Origin: Phycisphaerales bacterium
GTDB lineage: Bacteria; Planctomycetota; Phycisphaerae; Phycisphaerales; UBA5793
Length of the DNA stretch: 64,000 nucleotides
Reading direction: 5' to 3'
NCBI GenBank assembly: GCA_020852515.1
Contig: JADZAS010000035.1
Coordinates: 1 to 64,000 of the forward strand
Shown: positions 1-7,864 of the stretch, piece by piece
How the letters are laid out: each line of letters begins with the position of its first letter
Numbering within the stretch: the first letter of the stretch is position 1
The notes under the pieces: model-generated
Databases searched by the model: none
The model's input: the letters and a program-made list of their open reading frames with translations, nothing else
Told to the model about the DNA's origin: nothing
Translations under genes and position numbers: made by a program

Positions 1-92
1 CCCGATTCGGCCTGGCGTGGCGGTTTCGGTCGCGCGGCCTGAATCGCCCGTAAGTCTCGCCCTGCCGCGTTCTTGCGCGTTGTTGCGCCTTC

Positions 93-482
93 TTGCAGGT
101 TGTGGCGGTTTCGGTGGTCCGGTTACGCGTTGCCTCGCCTGTTGATGCCGTGGCAGTGCTCGACCTGGCGGATGCGCGGTTGCGCGGGCTGGCGATGTCC
201 TTTGCCAGGTCGGCCGGCTGCACGCCAGTCGCATCTCTTCCCGAGGACTGTCAGCGGGCGGCTGTCTGGATCACCGACGGAGCTGACGATCTCGCGGCGA
301 GGGTGGAAGCATTCGTCGCCGAGCGAGGCAACCGCCGCGTCTTTCTGCTGGCCGATGACGATCCCGGCGTCGAGGGCGTGTGCACGTGCAAACTGACCGG
401 GCCGCGCGGATTGGCAACCCAGATTCGGCGATTCATTTCCGAACTGGGCGCCGCGCCGGAGGTGCTCGCCCCGTCGGCGTAG
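93..482 (+). CDS. Hypothetical protein, possibly a degenerate receiver-like domain
   Basis: This is an open frame of 129 codons from a TTG; a GTG three codons later is equally possible. An in-frame stop at 51-53 sets the upstream limit, so the gene is not cut by the window edge. The translation reads like a real protein: alternating hydrophobic strands and helices, and third positions rich in G/C. The segment VFLLADDDPGVEG followed by a C-terminal helix loosely recalls the end of a response-regulator receiver fold, but no phospho-acceptor Asp can be assigned. It ends 10 bp before the convergent mechanosensitive channel gene. I do not recognise the family. A competing frame (73-396) is rich in Arg, Trp and Pro and looks like a shadow. 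Confidence 0.45.
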   Translation: MQVVAVSVVRLRVASPVDAVAVLDLADARLRGLAMSFARSAGCTPVASLPEDCQRAAVWITDGADDLAARVEAFVAERGNRRVFLLADDDPGVEGVCTCKLTGPRGLATQIRRFISELGAAPEVLAPSA

Positions 483-492
483 CGAGGCGCCG

Positions 493-1569
493 TCACTCCG
501 GTCCCGACTTGCCCGTGCGAAGATCCATCATCTGAACCCTCGTCTGAGGCAGTGCCTGCGGGTGCTCGCGCTGGAGATATTCGATCAGCCTCTCGCGCAC
601 ATCCACGCGGAGATCCCATGCGCGCGAGGCGCTCGACGCGCTGACGAGCGCTCTCATCTCGACGGCGGATTCAGTGGCATCGGTCACCTGCAGCACGCAG
701 ACCCGCTTGTCCCACTTGGGGTGCTGCTCCACGATCCGCTTCAGTTCGTCGCGCACGGCGGCGAAAGGCACGCTGTAGTCGGCGTAGATGAACACGGTGC
801 CGAGAATGTCGGCAGTGCGACGGGTCCAGTTCTGGAACGACTCCGAAATGAATTTCGTAAACGGGCAAATGAGCCGGCGATCGTCCCAGATGCGCACGAC
901 CACATAGGTGGTGGTGATCTCCTCGATGCGCCCCCACTCCCCGTCCACGATGACTACGTCATCGATGTTGATGGGCTGAGTGAGGGCGAGTTGCACGCCC
1001 GCGATGATGTTCTCCAGCACGGGCCGGGCGGCGAAGCCGACGATGATCCCCGCAATGCCCGCCGACGCCAGCAGGCTGGTGCCCAGTTCGCGCACGCGAG
1101 GGAAGGTCATCAGAGCGAGGCCGATCCCGATGATGGCAATCAGCACGACCAGCACGCGCGAGATGACGTTGATCTGCGTGTGCATCCGCCGGGCGGTGTA
1201 GTTGTCCGGGACCGTGACATCGTAGTGGCTGTTGATGAGTTCCGCCGAGGCGCGCACGAGTGCGATCACGAGCCACGCTACGTTGAGAATGAGCAGAAGA
1301 CTCATGATGTGGCGCAGAAGCACGCTCTCGGACAGCACCACGACGCTGGGCAGCACGAACTGAGTCGCGAGCAGCGGAAACAGTACGCGCGAAGGCCGGC
1401 TCAGCCGCCGCACGAATGACTGATCCATCGCGGTGTCGGTGCGCCTGGCCACGCGCCGCAGGATCCAGAACAGCACGAGATGGATCATCAGACCGATCGC
1501 CACGGCGACGACGATCTTGAGCCACTCCTCCCACGGCACGTCCTCGAGGCGGCCAAGAAAGTCCGTCAT
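493..1569 (-). CDS. MscS-family small-conductance mechanosensitive channel
   Basis: A predicted inner-membrane channel of 358 residues that would release solutes on hypo-osmotic shock. It has an N-terminal amphipathic segment and transmembrane helices, including a first helix after EEWLKIVVAVAIGL. The MscS core follows: the Ala/Gly-rich pore helix (LLASAGIAGIIVGFAARPVLENI), then the beta domain reading DVVIVDGEWGRIEEITTTYV, typical of MscS. I chose the ATG at 1569 because the upstream extension in the longest frame is Arg/His/Gly-rich and not protein-like. The gene lies 125 bp downstream of the trehalose genes on the same strand. That placement fits an osmoadaptation unit, with trehalose raising turgor and MscS relieving it. 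Confidence 0.9.
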   Translation of the reverse strand: MTDFLGRLEDVPWEEWLKIVVAVAIGLMIHLVLFWILRRVARRTDTAMDQSFVRRLSRPSRVLFPLLATQFVLPSVVVLSESVLLRHIMSLLLILNVAWLVIALVRASAELINSHYDVTVPDNYTARRMHTQINVISRVLVVLIAIIGIGLALMTFPRVRELGTSLLASAGIAGIIVGFAARPVLENIIAGVQLALTQPINIDDVVIVDGEWGRIEEITTTYVVVRIWDDRRLICPFTKFISESFQNWTRRTADILGTVFIYADYSVPFAAVRDELKRIVEQHPKWDKRVCVLQVTDATESAVEMRALVSASSASRAWDLRVDVRERLIEYLQREHPQALPQTRVQMMDLRTGKSGPE

Positions 1570-1694
1570 TGGCTCCGCTTTCACTGTCACTGTGCCGATC
1601 ACTGCAAACCTCCCCCTTCCTGAATGGACCTTCGGGCAAGCCCGACGGCTGCAGCCATGGCGATGGACGCGGTGCAGCCGGCAGCCGCGGGCGT

Positions 1695-4226
1695 TCACCG
1701 CTGCCCACTGAGATCCAGCGCCGTGTTGATCAGTGCGAGGTGCGAGTAGGCCTGAGGCGTGTTGCCCAGCGCGCGACCGGTGCGCGGATCGTACTGCTCG
1801 CTGAGCATTCCCGTCGGCCCGGCGAGTTCGCACAACTCGTTGAACAATGCCTCCGCCTCGTCGCGCCGGTCCACGCGGATCAGCGACTGAATGTACCACG
1901 CGAGGCAGATGTGAAACCCGCCTTCAAACCCCGGCAAGCCGTCATCGGCCCTGTAGCGGTAGATCGTCGGACCTTCTTTGAGCCCTGATCCGACGGCCTC
2001 GATCGTCGAGAGAAACCGTTCATCGCCGGGCGCGAGCAGACCGGACAGTCCGACGAAGAGAGACGCGGCGTCGAGGTCGCAGTCGTCATACGCTGCCGTA
2101 AACGCCTTCACCGAAGGCTTGTAGCCGTGCTCGAGTACGTCGGCGGCGATCCAGTCGCGCAGTTGCCTCCACTCGGGCATGTCGCGTTCGAGCAACTGGT
2201 CGGCGATGGCGATAGCGCGGTCGACCGTCAGCCAGCACATGACTTTTGAGTGCACGTGGTGTCGCCGCGGACGGCGGATTTCCCAGATGCCGTGGTCCGG
2301 CGCATCCCAGCGGCGCTGCACGGCCGTGACCATCGCTTCGACCAGCCTCCAGTGCTCGATTGAGAGAGGCGCTTCGGCTTCCATGAGCATGGCGACCAGT
2401 TCGACGATCGGACCGAAGACGTCCAACTGCACCTGCCGCGAAGCCGCGTTACCCACGCGCACCGGGCGGCTGCCCAGGTAGCCTGAGAGTTCGGCGATCT
2501 CGGCTTCGGCGCCGAGTTCCTGTCCGTTGAGAGAATACAGCGGTTGCAATCGCTCGGGCGACTCGCGTTCGTGCACCACGCCGCACATCCAGTTGAGAAA
2601 GCCCATTGCCTCGTCGAGGCTGCCCAATCGCACCAGCGCGGCCGCGGACATCGCTGCATCGCGAATCCAGCAGTAGCGATAGTCCCAGTTGCGCACTCCG
2701 CCGATGTGCTCGGGCAGACTCGTGGTGGCGGCGGCGAGAATGGCGCCCGTCGGGCCGTGACACAGCGCCTTGAGCACCAGCGCGCTGCGCTGCACCATGT
2801 CGGTTCGCTCCGGCGGAAGCCGCAGCCGATCGGCCCATGCCGACCAGAAACGGTGCGTGAGCTGCAGCCGATCGATCACCTGGATGCGATCATCGCGCAG
2901 GCGCCCTGAGCCGTGGCGCAATTCGAGGACGAGCGGCTGGCCGGCGACGAGCGTTACGCGGGCCGTGGCCGTCTGATGAATGCCCTCTCGCTCGATCTGC
3001 CACTGAACGTTGTGTGAGCGAAGCACGATAGGATCGAGCGTACCTTCGACCTCGAGTCCGCCATCGCGCCGGCGCAGTTGCGTGTCGATGCGGCCGAAGT
3101 CGAGCCGGGGCGAGAAGGTGATGACCGCTTCTCCCTCTCCTTCGAGGATGCGAACGAGATCGGCGCGGCCGGGTCGCTGGTTGGGCCGGCCCGCAGAGCA
3201 GTCGAACCAGTCGGTCACTCGCATGTGTTTCCAGCGGGTCTGGAGGACCATGGACGCGCCGTCGTATTCCTGTTCGACCGGCGCGCTGCTGTCGCCCGGT
3301 TCGACGCTGAAGTAGCCGGCGGTGGGTCCGCCGAGCAGCTCGGCGAAGATCGGCGATGCATCGGCGCGCGGGGCGCAGAGCCAGGTGATTCGGGCGCACC
3401 TGGTGACCAGCGCGATGGCGCGCTGGTCGGAAAGCAGCGAGTGCTCTTCGATGGGCGCGGCCTGCGCGCCTTCCAGCCACTTGGCGCGCAACTCCCCCAG
3501 ATGCGCCAGAATGCGCGCTACCTCTTCAGGTCCCTCCACGCGAAACGGCGCGATGGACTCACCCGGGCCCACCTTGATCGCCAGATCCGGGCCGCGCAGG
3601 CGCGAGAAGGCGTCCTCGTCCGTCAGGTCATCGCCGAAAAAGACCGTCGCCGAGGCGCCGCAGCGATGTCGCACGACATCGAGCGCATCGCCCTTGTTCG
3701 TCGTCACGACACTCAACTCCACGACTTTCTTGCCGTGCCGCGTCACGACGCCCTCGATCGAGCCGGGCCCGGAGCGCACAGCCGAGAGGGCGCGTTCGGC
3801 GTCTTCGGCGGTGGCCTGGCGGTAGTGCAGAGCGACTCCGGCGGGCTTCTGCTCGATCATGAGCCCGCTGGCCGAACTGGCGATGTCCGACAGATCGCGC
3901 GCGATCCGATCGCGCAGGGCAATGGCTTCACCGGGCAGCGCGGTGGCGTAATTGAGATCAAATTCGCTGCCGTGGCTGCCGACGAGATGAACATCTTCAG
4001 GCGGGCCGGTGAGCGAGGCCAGATCGGCCAACGCGCGGCCGGAGATCACGGCCACGTGGGTCTGCGCCAGGCCCGAGAGCAGCCGCAGCGCGACAATCGC
4101 TTCGCGATACGGCCGAGCCTGTCCCGGATCATCCACGATCGGTGCGATCGTGCCATCGTAATCACTGGCCACGAGGAGGATGGGCACCGTGGCGATCTCG
4201 GCGAGTCGATCGTCAAGCGTCGTCAT
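1695..4226 (-). CDS. otsB: Trehalose-6-phosphate phosphatase fused to a glycoside hydrolase family 15 domain
   Basis: An 843-residue fusion. Residues 1 to about 250 are a HAD-type trehalose-phosphatase with the DYDGT motif (Asp22 and Asp24 as nucleophile and acid), SGR, GSHG and the GDDLTDEDAF metal site. The remainder is a GH15 domain like those of glucoamylases and the bacterial GH15 trehalases, containing RNWDYRYCWIRDA. Its two expected catalytic glutamates are visible as Glu649 (GIWEIR) and Glu810 (LSEQYD). The start ATG at 4226 overlaps the otsA stop as ATGA, so the two are translationally coupled. Known: OtsB dephosphorylates trehalose-6-phosphate, and GH15 enzymes hydrolyse alpha-glucosidic bonds including trehalose. 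Inferred: one polypeptide may both finish trehalose synthesis and degrade trehalose or alpha-glucan. The GH15 substrate cannot be read from sequence. Confidence 0.9.
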   Translation of the reverse strand: MTTLDDRLAEIATVPILLVASDYDGTIAPIVDDPGQARPYREAIVALRLLSGLAQTHVAVISGRALADLASLTGPPEDVHLVGSHGSEFDLNYATALPGEAIALRDRIARDLSDIASSASGLMIEQKPAGVALHYRQATAEDAERALSAVRSGPGSIEGVVTRHGKKVVELSVVTTNKGDALDVVRHRCGASATVFFGDDLTDEDAFSRLRGPDLAIKVGPGESIAPFRVEGPEEVARILAHLGELRAKWLEGAQAAPIEEHSLLSDQRAIALVTRCARITWLCAPRADASPIFAELLGGPTAGYFSVEPGDSSAPVEQEYDGASMVLQTRWKHMRVTDWFDCSAGRPNQRPGRADLVRILEGEGEAVITFSPRLDFGRIDTQLRRRDGGLEVEGTLDPIVLRSHNVQWQIEREGIHQTATARVTLVAGQPLVLELRHGSGRLRDDRIQVIDRLQLTHRFWSAWADRLRLPPERTDMVQRSALVLKALCHGPTGAILAAATTSLPEHIGGVRNWDYRYCWIRDAAMSAAALVRLGSLDEAMGFLNWMCGVVHERESPERLQPLYSLNGQELGAEAEIAELSGYLGSRPVRVGNAASRQVQLDVFGPIVELVAMLMEAEAPLSIEHWRLVEAMVTAVQRRWDAPDHGIWEIRRPRRHHVHSKVMCWLTVDRAIAIADQLLERDMPEWRQLRDWIAADVLEHGYKPSVKAFTAAYDDCDLDAASLFVGLSGLLAPGDERFLSTIEAVGSGLKEGPTIYRYRADDGLPGFEGGFHICLAWYIQSLIRVDRRDEAEALFNELCELAGPTGMLSEQYDPRTGRALGNTPQAYSHLALINTALDLSGQR

Positions 4227-5731
4227 ACGGTCAGTGCCTCGAAGAACTCCCGGGCCCATGCATAGACGTCGTGCCGCCGGACGGTGCGGCGCAGCGCCCG
4301 GATGCGCTGCCGCTGCCTTGCGGGCGGCATATTCAGTGCGGTTTCGAGCGCCAACTGCATCCCGACGTCGTCATGCGGATTGACGAGCAGCGCCGACTGC
4401 AGCTCGCGCGCCGCCCCGGTGAATTCGCTGAGCAGCAGCACGCCAGTGTCGTTGATGCGCGTGGCTATGTACTCCTTGGCCACGAGGTTCATGCCGTCGC
4501 GCAGCGGCGTGACCACCATCACGTCAGCGGCGACGTAGAGCGAGGCCAGTTCCTCAACCGGCAGGCTCCGGTAGAGGTAGTGGACCGGCGTCAGGCCGAG
4601 TTCGCCGAACTCCCCGTTGATCTGGCCGATGACTTCCTCAATGCGCGCCCGGATATCGCGGTAGGCCTCCACCCGTTCGCGGCTCGGCACGCCGACCTGG
4701 ACGAAGACGCATTGGGCGGGATCGGCGCGCTTGGACCGCAGCAGTTCCTGGAAAGCGCGCAGGCGCAACTCGATGCCCTTGGTGTAATCCATGCGATCGA
4801 CGCCGAGGATGATGCGCCGCGCGCCGCCGAGTTTGGCCCGAAACTGGCTCGCCCGGTCCTGCACTGCCGGCTGGCGGGCCAGCGATTCGAAGCGATTGAA
4901 ATCGATCGAAATCGGAAAGGCTCGCGCGCGGATGAGCCGGCCCTCGAACTGCAGATCGGTGCCCCGCCCAGTCGCGGGCGTGAAGCGGCGGCAGAGGCGG
5001 CAGAAGTTCTGCGCTCCAGTCGCCGTCTGAAAACCGACGACGTCGGCGCCGAGCAGCCCGCGGAGCAGTTCCGCGCGCCGCGGCAGTTGTGCGAACAGTT
5101 CCTGCGGCGGAAACGGAATGTGCAGAAAAAAACCGATGCGCACCTCCGGCCGCCGCTCGCGAATCATCGCCGGCACGAGTTGCAAGTGGTAGTCGTGCAC
5201 CCACACGATGCCGCCTCGACTGACGCGTTCCGCCGCCGCGTGCGCAAAGCGCCGATTCACCTCGACGAATGTGGCCCACCACTCCCGCCGAAACTCGGGC
5301 GGGCGAATCGCATCGTGGTAGAGCGGCCAGAGCGTGCGATTGGAGAAGCCGTCGTAGTAGGCTTCGAGTTCTTCCTCGGTGATATGAATGGGCACGTTGT
5401 GGATGCCGTTGTGTTCGAAGGCTTCTTTCGGTGCGTCCGGCGCGCCGGCCCAGCCGATCCACATGCTCTCTCGGTTGCGCAGAATCGGCGTCATCGCCGA
5501 GACGAGCCCGCCCGGGCTGCTTTCCCACACGGCTTGCCCGTCGCGCTCGGTTCGATGCACCGGCAGCCTGTTGGAAAGAATGACGATGTCGCTCGTCTCA
5601 GTCTGGCGCTCGGCCAGAACGATGGCGTGATCCGCCTGCACGACGGGATCTGGCGGCGAGCCGATCGAGACGGGCCGCCTGGCTGTGGGCGGTGCAGCCG
5701 GCGGACTCGATGCTTCACTTCCGGCAGTCAT
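4223..5731 (-). CDS. otsA: Trehalose-6-phosphate synthase
   Basis: A GT20 enzyme of 502 residues that makes trehalose-6-phosphate from a nucleotide-glucose donor and glucose-6-phosphate. Family landmarks appear in order: SNRLPV, SSPGGLVSAM, WVHDYHLQLVPAMIR, FFLHIPFPPQELF, GVDRMDYTKGIELRL (donor site) and TPLRDGMNLVAKEYIA. The length is slightly above the usual 450-480 because of an N-terminal tail of about 45 residues rich in Pro, Ala and Ser. Its ATG overlaps the upstream mgtC-like stop by 4 bp (ATGA) and its own stop overlaps the otsB-GH15 start in the same way, so all three are read from one message. Product and substrates follow the family; the nucleotide donor (UDP or other) is unknown. 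Confidence 0.95.
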   Translation of the reverse strand: MTAGSEASSPPAAPPTARRPVSIGSPPDPVVQADHAIVLAERQTETSDIVILSNRLPVHRTERDGQAVWESSPGGLVSAMTPILRNRESMWIGWAGAPDAPKEAFEHNGIHNVPIHITEEELEAYYDGFSNRTLWPLYHDAIRPPEFRREWWATFVEVNRRFAHAAAERVSRGGIVWVHDYHLQLVPAMIRERRPEVRIGFFLHIPFPPQELFAQLPRRAELLRGLLGADVVGFQTATGAQNFCRLCRRFTPATGRGTDLQFEGRLIRARAFPISIDFNRFESLARQPAVQDRASQFRAKLGGARRIILGVDRMDYTKGIELRLRAFQELLRSKRADPAQCVFVQVGVPSRERVEAYRDIRARIEEVIGQINGEFGELGLTPVHYLYRSLPVEELASLYVAADVMVVTPLRDGMNLVAKEYIATRINDTGVLLLSEFTGAARELQSALLVNPHDDVGMQLALETALNMPPARQRQRIRALRRTVRRHDVYAWAREFFEALTV

Positions 5732-6345
5732 GCTTGACTCGATCTCTCAACTGCTGATTCCTGGTGACCGGCCGGCGAGAAGGTGCCGCGCCCCGGCGCC
5801 TGCTCCCGCTGGGGCACGATAGGCCCCTTCAGATGCGAGTGTGGATGAAATGCACTCGACCCGGCCATTCGGGGTTCTTCATCCCGTTTTCCAGTCAGAA
5901 CTTCAACGCGGCGAAGCGCATTGAGCGTGAGAAACGCGAGCACCGTCACGAACATCGCATTGCTGTAGAAGCCGGCGCCGGCTGAAATGCCCACCGCCGC
6001 TATCACCCAGAGGCCCGCCGCTGTGGTCAGCCCGCGGACGCGCCCGCCGGACTGAATGATCGCGCCCGCGCCGAGAAAGCCGACGCCGCCGATGATGGCG
6101 GCCATAATGCGCACGGCGTCGCCGGTCGCATCCTGGGCATTTCCCAGCGTCATGAACATCTGCATGGCAATGAGAGTGAAGCCCGCCGACCCAAGCGCCA
6201 CCATGATGTGCGTCCGCAGGCCAGCATCCCTGCCTTTAGACTCCCGATCCCAACCGATTAGTGCGCCGCACGCCACGGCCAGAAGCAAGCGCAGGGCTTC
6301 CTCAAGGAGCGTGACGTCCAGATCGATCGAGTCAAATCTCTCCAT
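5728..6345 (-). CDS. MgtC/SapB family membrane protein
   Basis: A predicted inner-membrane protein of 205 residues. The core matches MgtC/SapB: LLLAVACGALIGWDRE, GLRTHIMVALGSAGFTLIA, RIMAAIIGGVGFLGAGAII and GLTTAAGLWVIAAVGISAGAGFY, giving four to five transmembrane helices. The C-terminal 55 residues are a hydrophilic His/Pro-rich tail rather than the ACT-like domain of longer MgtC proteins. The start at 6345 is preferred over an in-frame codon 11 residues upstream because homologous sequence begins near MERFDSIDL. Members are tied to Mg2+ limitation, F-ATPase control and acid or osmotic stress. The 4-bp overlap with otsA makes a link to trehalose synthesis likely, though the mechanism is inference. 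Confidence 0.85.
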   Translation of the reverse strand: MERFDSIDLDVTLLEEALRLLLAVACGALIGWDRESKGRDAGLRTHIMVALGSAGFTLIAMQMFMTLGNAQDATGDAVRIMAAIIGGVGFLGAGAIIQSGGRVRGLTTAAGLWVIAAVGISAGAGFYSNAMFVTVLAFLTLNALRRVEVLTGKRDEEPRMAGSSAFHPHSHLKGPIVPQREQAPGRGTFSPAGHQESAVERSSQA

Positions 6346-6437
6346 TGGATCAACCGTAGGCCGAGGCGCCCGCTGCACTCGTCACGGCTGGACGCGCAGG
6401 AACGCGAGTGTGGGTGCCCAGGGGGGCTGTCCCCAAG

Positions 6438-6476
6438 GCGCAGTGCGCGCATCCATGTAGGACGCGCGCACTGCGC
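6438..6476. repeat. Perfect 13-bp inverted repeat (possible terminator or regulatory hairpin)
   Basis: The arms at 6438-6450 and 6464-6476 are perfectly complementary (gcgcagtgcgcgc) around a 13-nt loop. A second, weak GGGG-CCCC hairpin lies next to it at 6423-6434. The repeat sits between the lipoprotein gene ending at 6530 and the mgtC-like gene starting at 6345, both on the minus strand. There is no T-run, so a classical intrinsic terminator is uncertain. Transcript processing or protein binding are alternatives. Confidence 0.6.
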
Positions 6477-6529
6477 ACTTGAAGCGAGAAGAAAACGGTT
6501 CGCGGACAGCTCGATCAGCGGATAGCGGA

Positions 6530-6721
6530 TCAGATGCCGCCGTCGTCGAGATCATCGACAGCGTCATCGATGGCCTCTCCCGCGTCTTCGGCGGCTTCAT
6601 CGATCTCTTCGCCCGCGTTCTCCGCCGGCCCCTCCTCGCAGCCGACCATCTGGGCCCCTGCGCCGACGAAGAGTGCGGCCAGAACGATTGTCATCAAATA
6701 GCGCCAGGTACTGGTGCGCAT
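6530..6721 (-). CDS. Small acidic lipoprotein, entericidin-like architecture
   Basis: A 63-residue protein: a basic N-terminus (MRTSTWRYL), one hydrophobic signal segment, a lipobox-like MVGC with Cys28, then a tail made almost wholly of Glu, Asp, Ala and Gly (AGEEIDEAAEDAGEAIDDA). The start is fixed by a textbook AGGAGG seven bases upstream; the longer reading frame is Arg/His-rich and unlikely. It would be lipidated and exposed in the periplasm or at the outer membrane. It lies 29 bp downstream of the entericidin gene and shares its plan of a Gly/Ala/acidic helix after a lipidated Cys, so it may be a diverged paralogue. Function unknown. Confidence 0.75.
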   Translation of the reverse strand: MRTSTWRYLMTIVLAALFVGAGAQMVGCEEGPAENAGEEIDEAAEDAGEAIDDAVDDLDDGGI

Positions 6722-6750
6722 GGTGATACCTCCTTTAAAGCTGCAGCTTT

Positions 6751-6894
6751 TCAGTCTGCAGCGTCCTGAACTGCTTCGCCGGCGGCCTCTACGTCCTGGC
6801 CGGCGCCTTCCATGGTGTTGCAACCAACCAGAATGACGACGTAGAGCATGGTCATGAACGAAACGGCGACGAGGCGAATGTGTCTTCGCAACAT
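6751..6894 (-). CDS. Entericidin A/B family lipoprotein
   Basis: A 47-residue lipoprotein gene. The translation starts MLRRHIRLVAV, has one hydrophobic signal helix and a lipobox (LVGC, Cys25), then the family hallmark NTMEGAGQDVEAAGEAVQDAA. An AGGAGG Shine-Dalgarno sequence lies 6-7 bases before the ATG, and the stop at 6751 is in frame. Entericidins are small membrane lipoproteins; in enterobacteria EcnA/EcnB form an antidote/toxin pair under stationary-phase and osmotic control. Finding one in a planctomycete-like genome, followed by a second small acidic lipoprotein, suggests a similar pair, but no toxicity can be inferred from sequence. Confidence 0.85.
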   Translation of the reverse strand: MLRRHIRLVAVSFMTMLYVVILVGCNTMEGAGQDVEAAGEAVQDAAD

Positions 6895-7326
6895 CTTTCA
6901 ATCCTCCTGAAAAGGCGCAGGCTTGGGCCGACGGCCCGCCTGCGCGGCTGAATCGCCCGTTTCCCGGGCCGATTCGGAATACGGTCTCCAACCTCCCGGC
7001 CGAAGACCGCGTCCACTCCGCCGCCGCTGGGCTGCTGACGCGGGCAAGGCGGAGTATGGGTCATCTCGCGATGACCTTTGATTAGTACCGGACCCGCATG
7101 AGCGCGTGCTGAAATGCGCATTAAAAGTGTTTCATAGCTGCGGCTTCCCGCAACCCGTAGCGACCGCGGGGGGCGCGCTGCCAAGGGACCCCGGAGATCG
7201 TTCGACAAGATGAACAGGTTTTCATGGTAAACTCAGTCGTAATTCACCTGACGCCGGTAGAGTGAATTGCCGGTACCGGATAGAGACATTCCCCGGCAGC
7301 CGGGTTGCCCCAGACAGGAGATGCAA
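6895..7326. other. Divergent intergenic region, no gene seen
   Basis: 432 bp separate the divergent entericidin and DUF883 genes and must hold both promoters. It contains a 7-bp inverted repeat (AATTCAC at 7241-7247 and GTGAATT at 7262-7268), next to a GGTACC-centred palindrome at about 7270-7279. This is a candidate operator about 60 bp before the DUF883 start. I could not assign -35/-10 boxes with confidence. Confidence 0.4.
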
Positions 7327-7647
7327 ATGACGACCGCACCAGCCCGAACCAGTCCACCTGACGGCGTCTCCGCGCACCACGACCATTCGGCCTTTCGTGA
7401 TCTGCGCGATGACGTGAGCCGGCTCGGCGATGACGCCAGACGCGGCGCGGGTGAGGCCGCGCACGCCGGCCTTCACGCGGCGCGACAGGGAGCCCTCCAC
7501 GCAATCGAGGCAGGCGAACGAGCCGTAAGCACCGCGCGGAGCGCGCATCAGAAGATGGTTCAGTTCGTCGCTTCGAACCCCGCGACGTCGGTTCTCATCG
7601 CGGTCGGAGTCGGCGCCTTGGTGGCAAGGCTAATTCCGAGAGAGTAG
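7327..7647 (+). CDS. DUF883 (ElaB/YqjD/YgaM) family membrane-anchored protein
   Basis: A 106-residue protein: a hydrophilic, Ala/His/Arg-rich helical N-terminal part (FRDLRDDVSRLGDDARRGAGEAA...), then the C-terminal membrane anchor typical of DUF883, VASNPATSVLIAVGVGALVARLIPR. The second of two adjacent ATGs is taken as the start: AGGAG ends at 7320 and gives correct six-base spacing to 7327, whereas the first ATG abuts it. Relatives in E. coli are inner-membrane proteins that bind ribosomes in stationary phase. The gene is divergent from the entericidin pair and followed by a response regulator, fitting a stress or stationary-phase module. Confidence 0.85.
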   Translation: MTTAPARTSPPDGVSAHHDHSAFRDLRDDVSRLGDDARRGAGEAAHAGLHAARQGALHAIEAGERAVSTARSAHQKMVQFVASNPATSVLIAVGVGALVARLIPRE

Positions 7648-7864
7648 TGTATGGATTGCCGGCGACTGCCGCGAAGCAGGCGTTGGCTGGCTGCGTTTCA
7701 CCACCGGCCCGCCAGGCCCGCCTCGCCGGGAGAGAACGAGAGACGACTGGTCGCATCCATTCTTGAACAGTGCCCGAATGCACGATCGATGTCTGTGAAA
7801 CCGTGCAATAATTAAACGCCCCATGCCGGAACATCCAGCATGCGATCGGCGGAAGGAGGAACGC

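Noticed and set aside
4142-5737. Plus-strand frame of 531 codons opposite otsA
   Set aside because: Antisense shadow of otsA.
6382-6600. Minus-strand 72-codon frame overlapping the acidic lipoprotein gene
   Set aside because: It overlaps the better-supported lipoprotein frame and has no ribosome site or domain.
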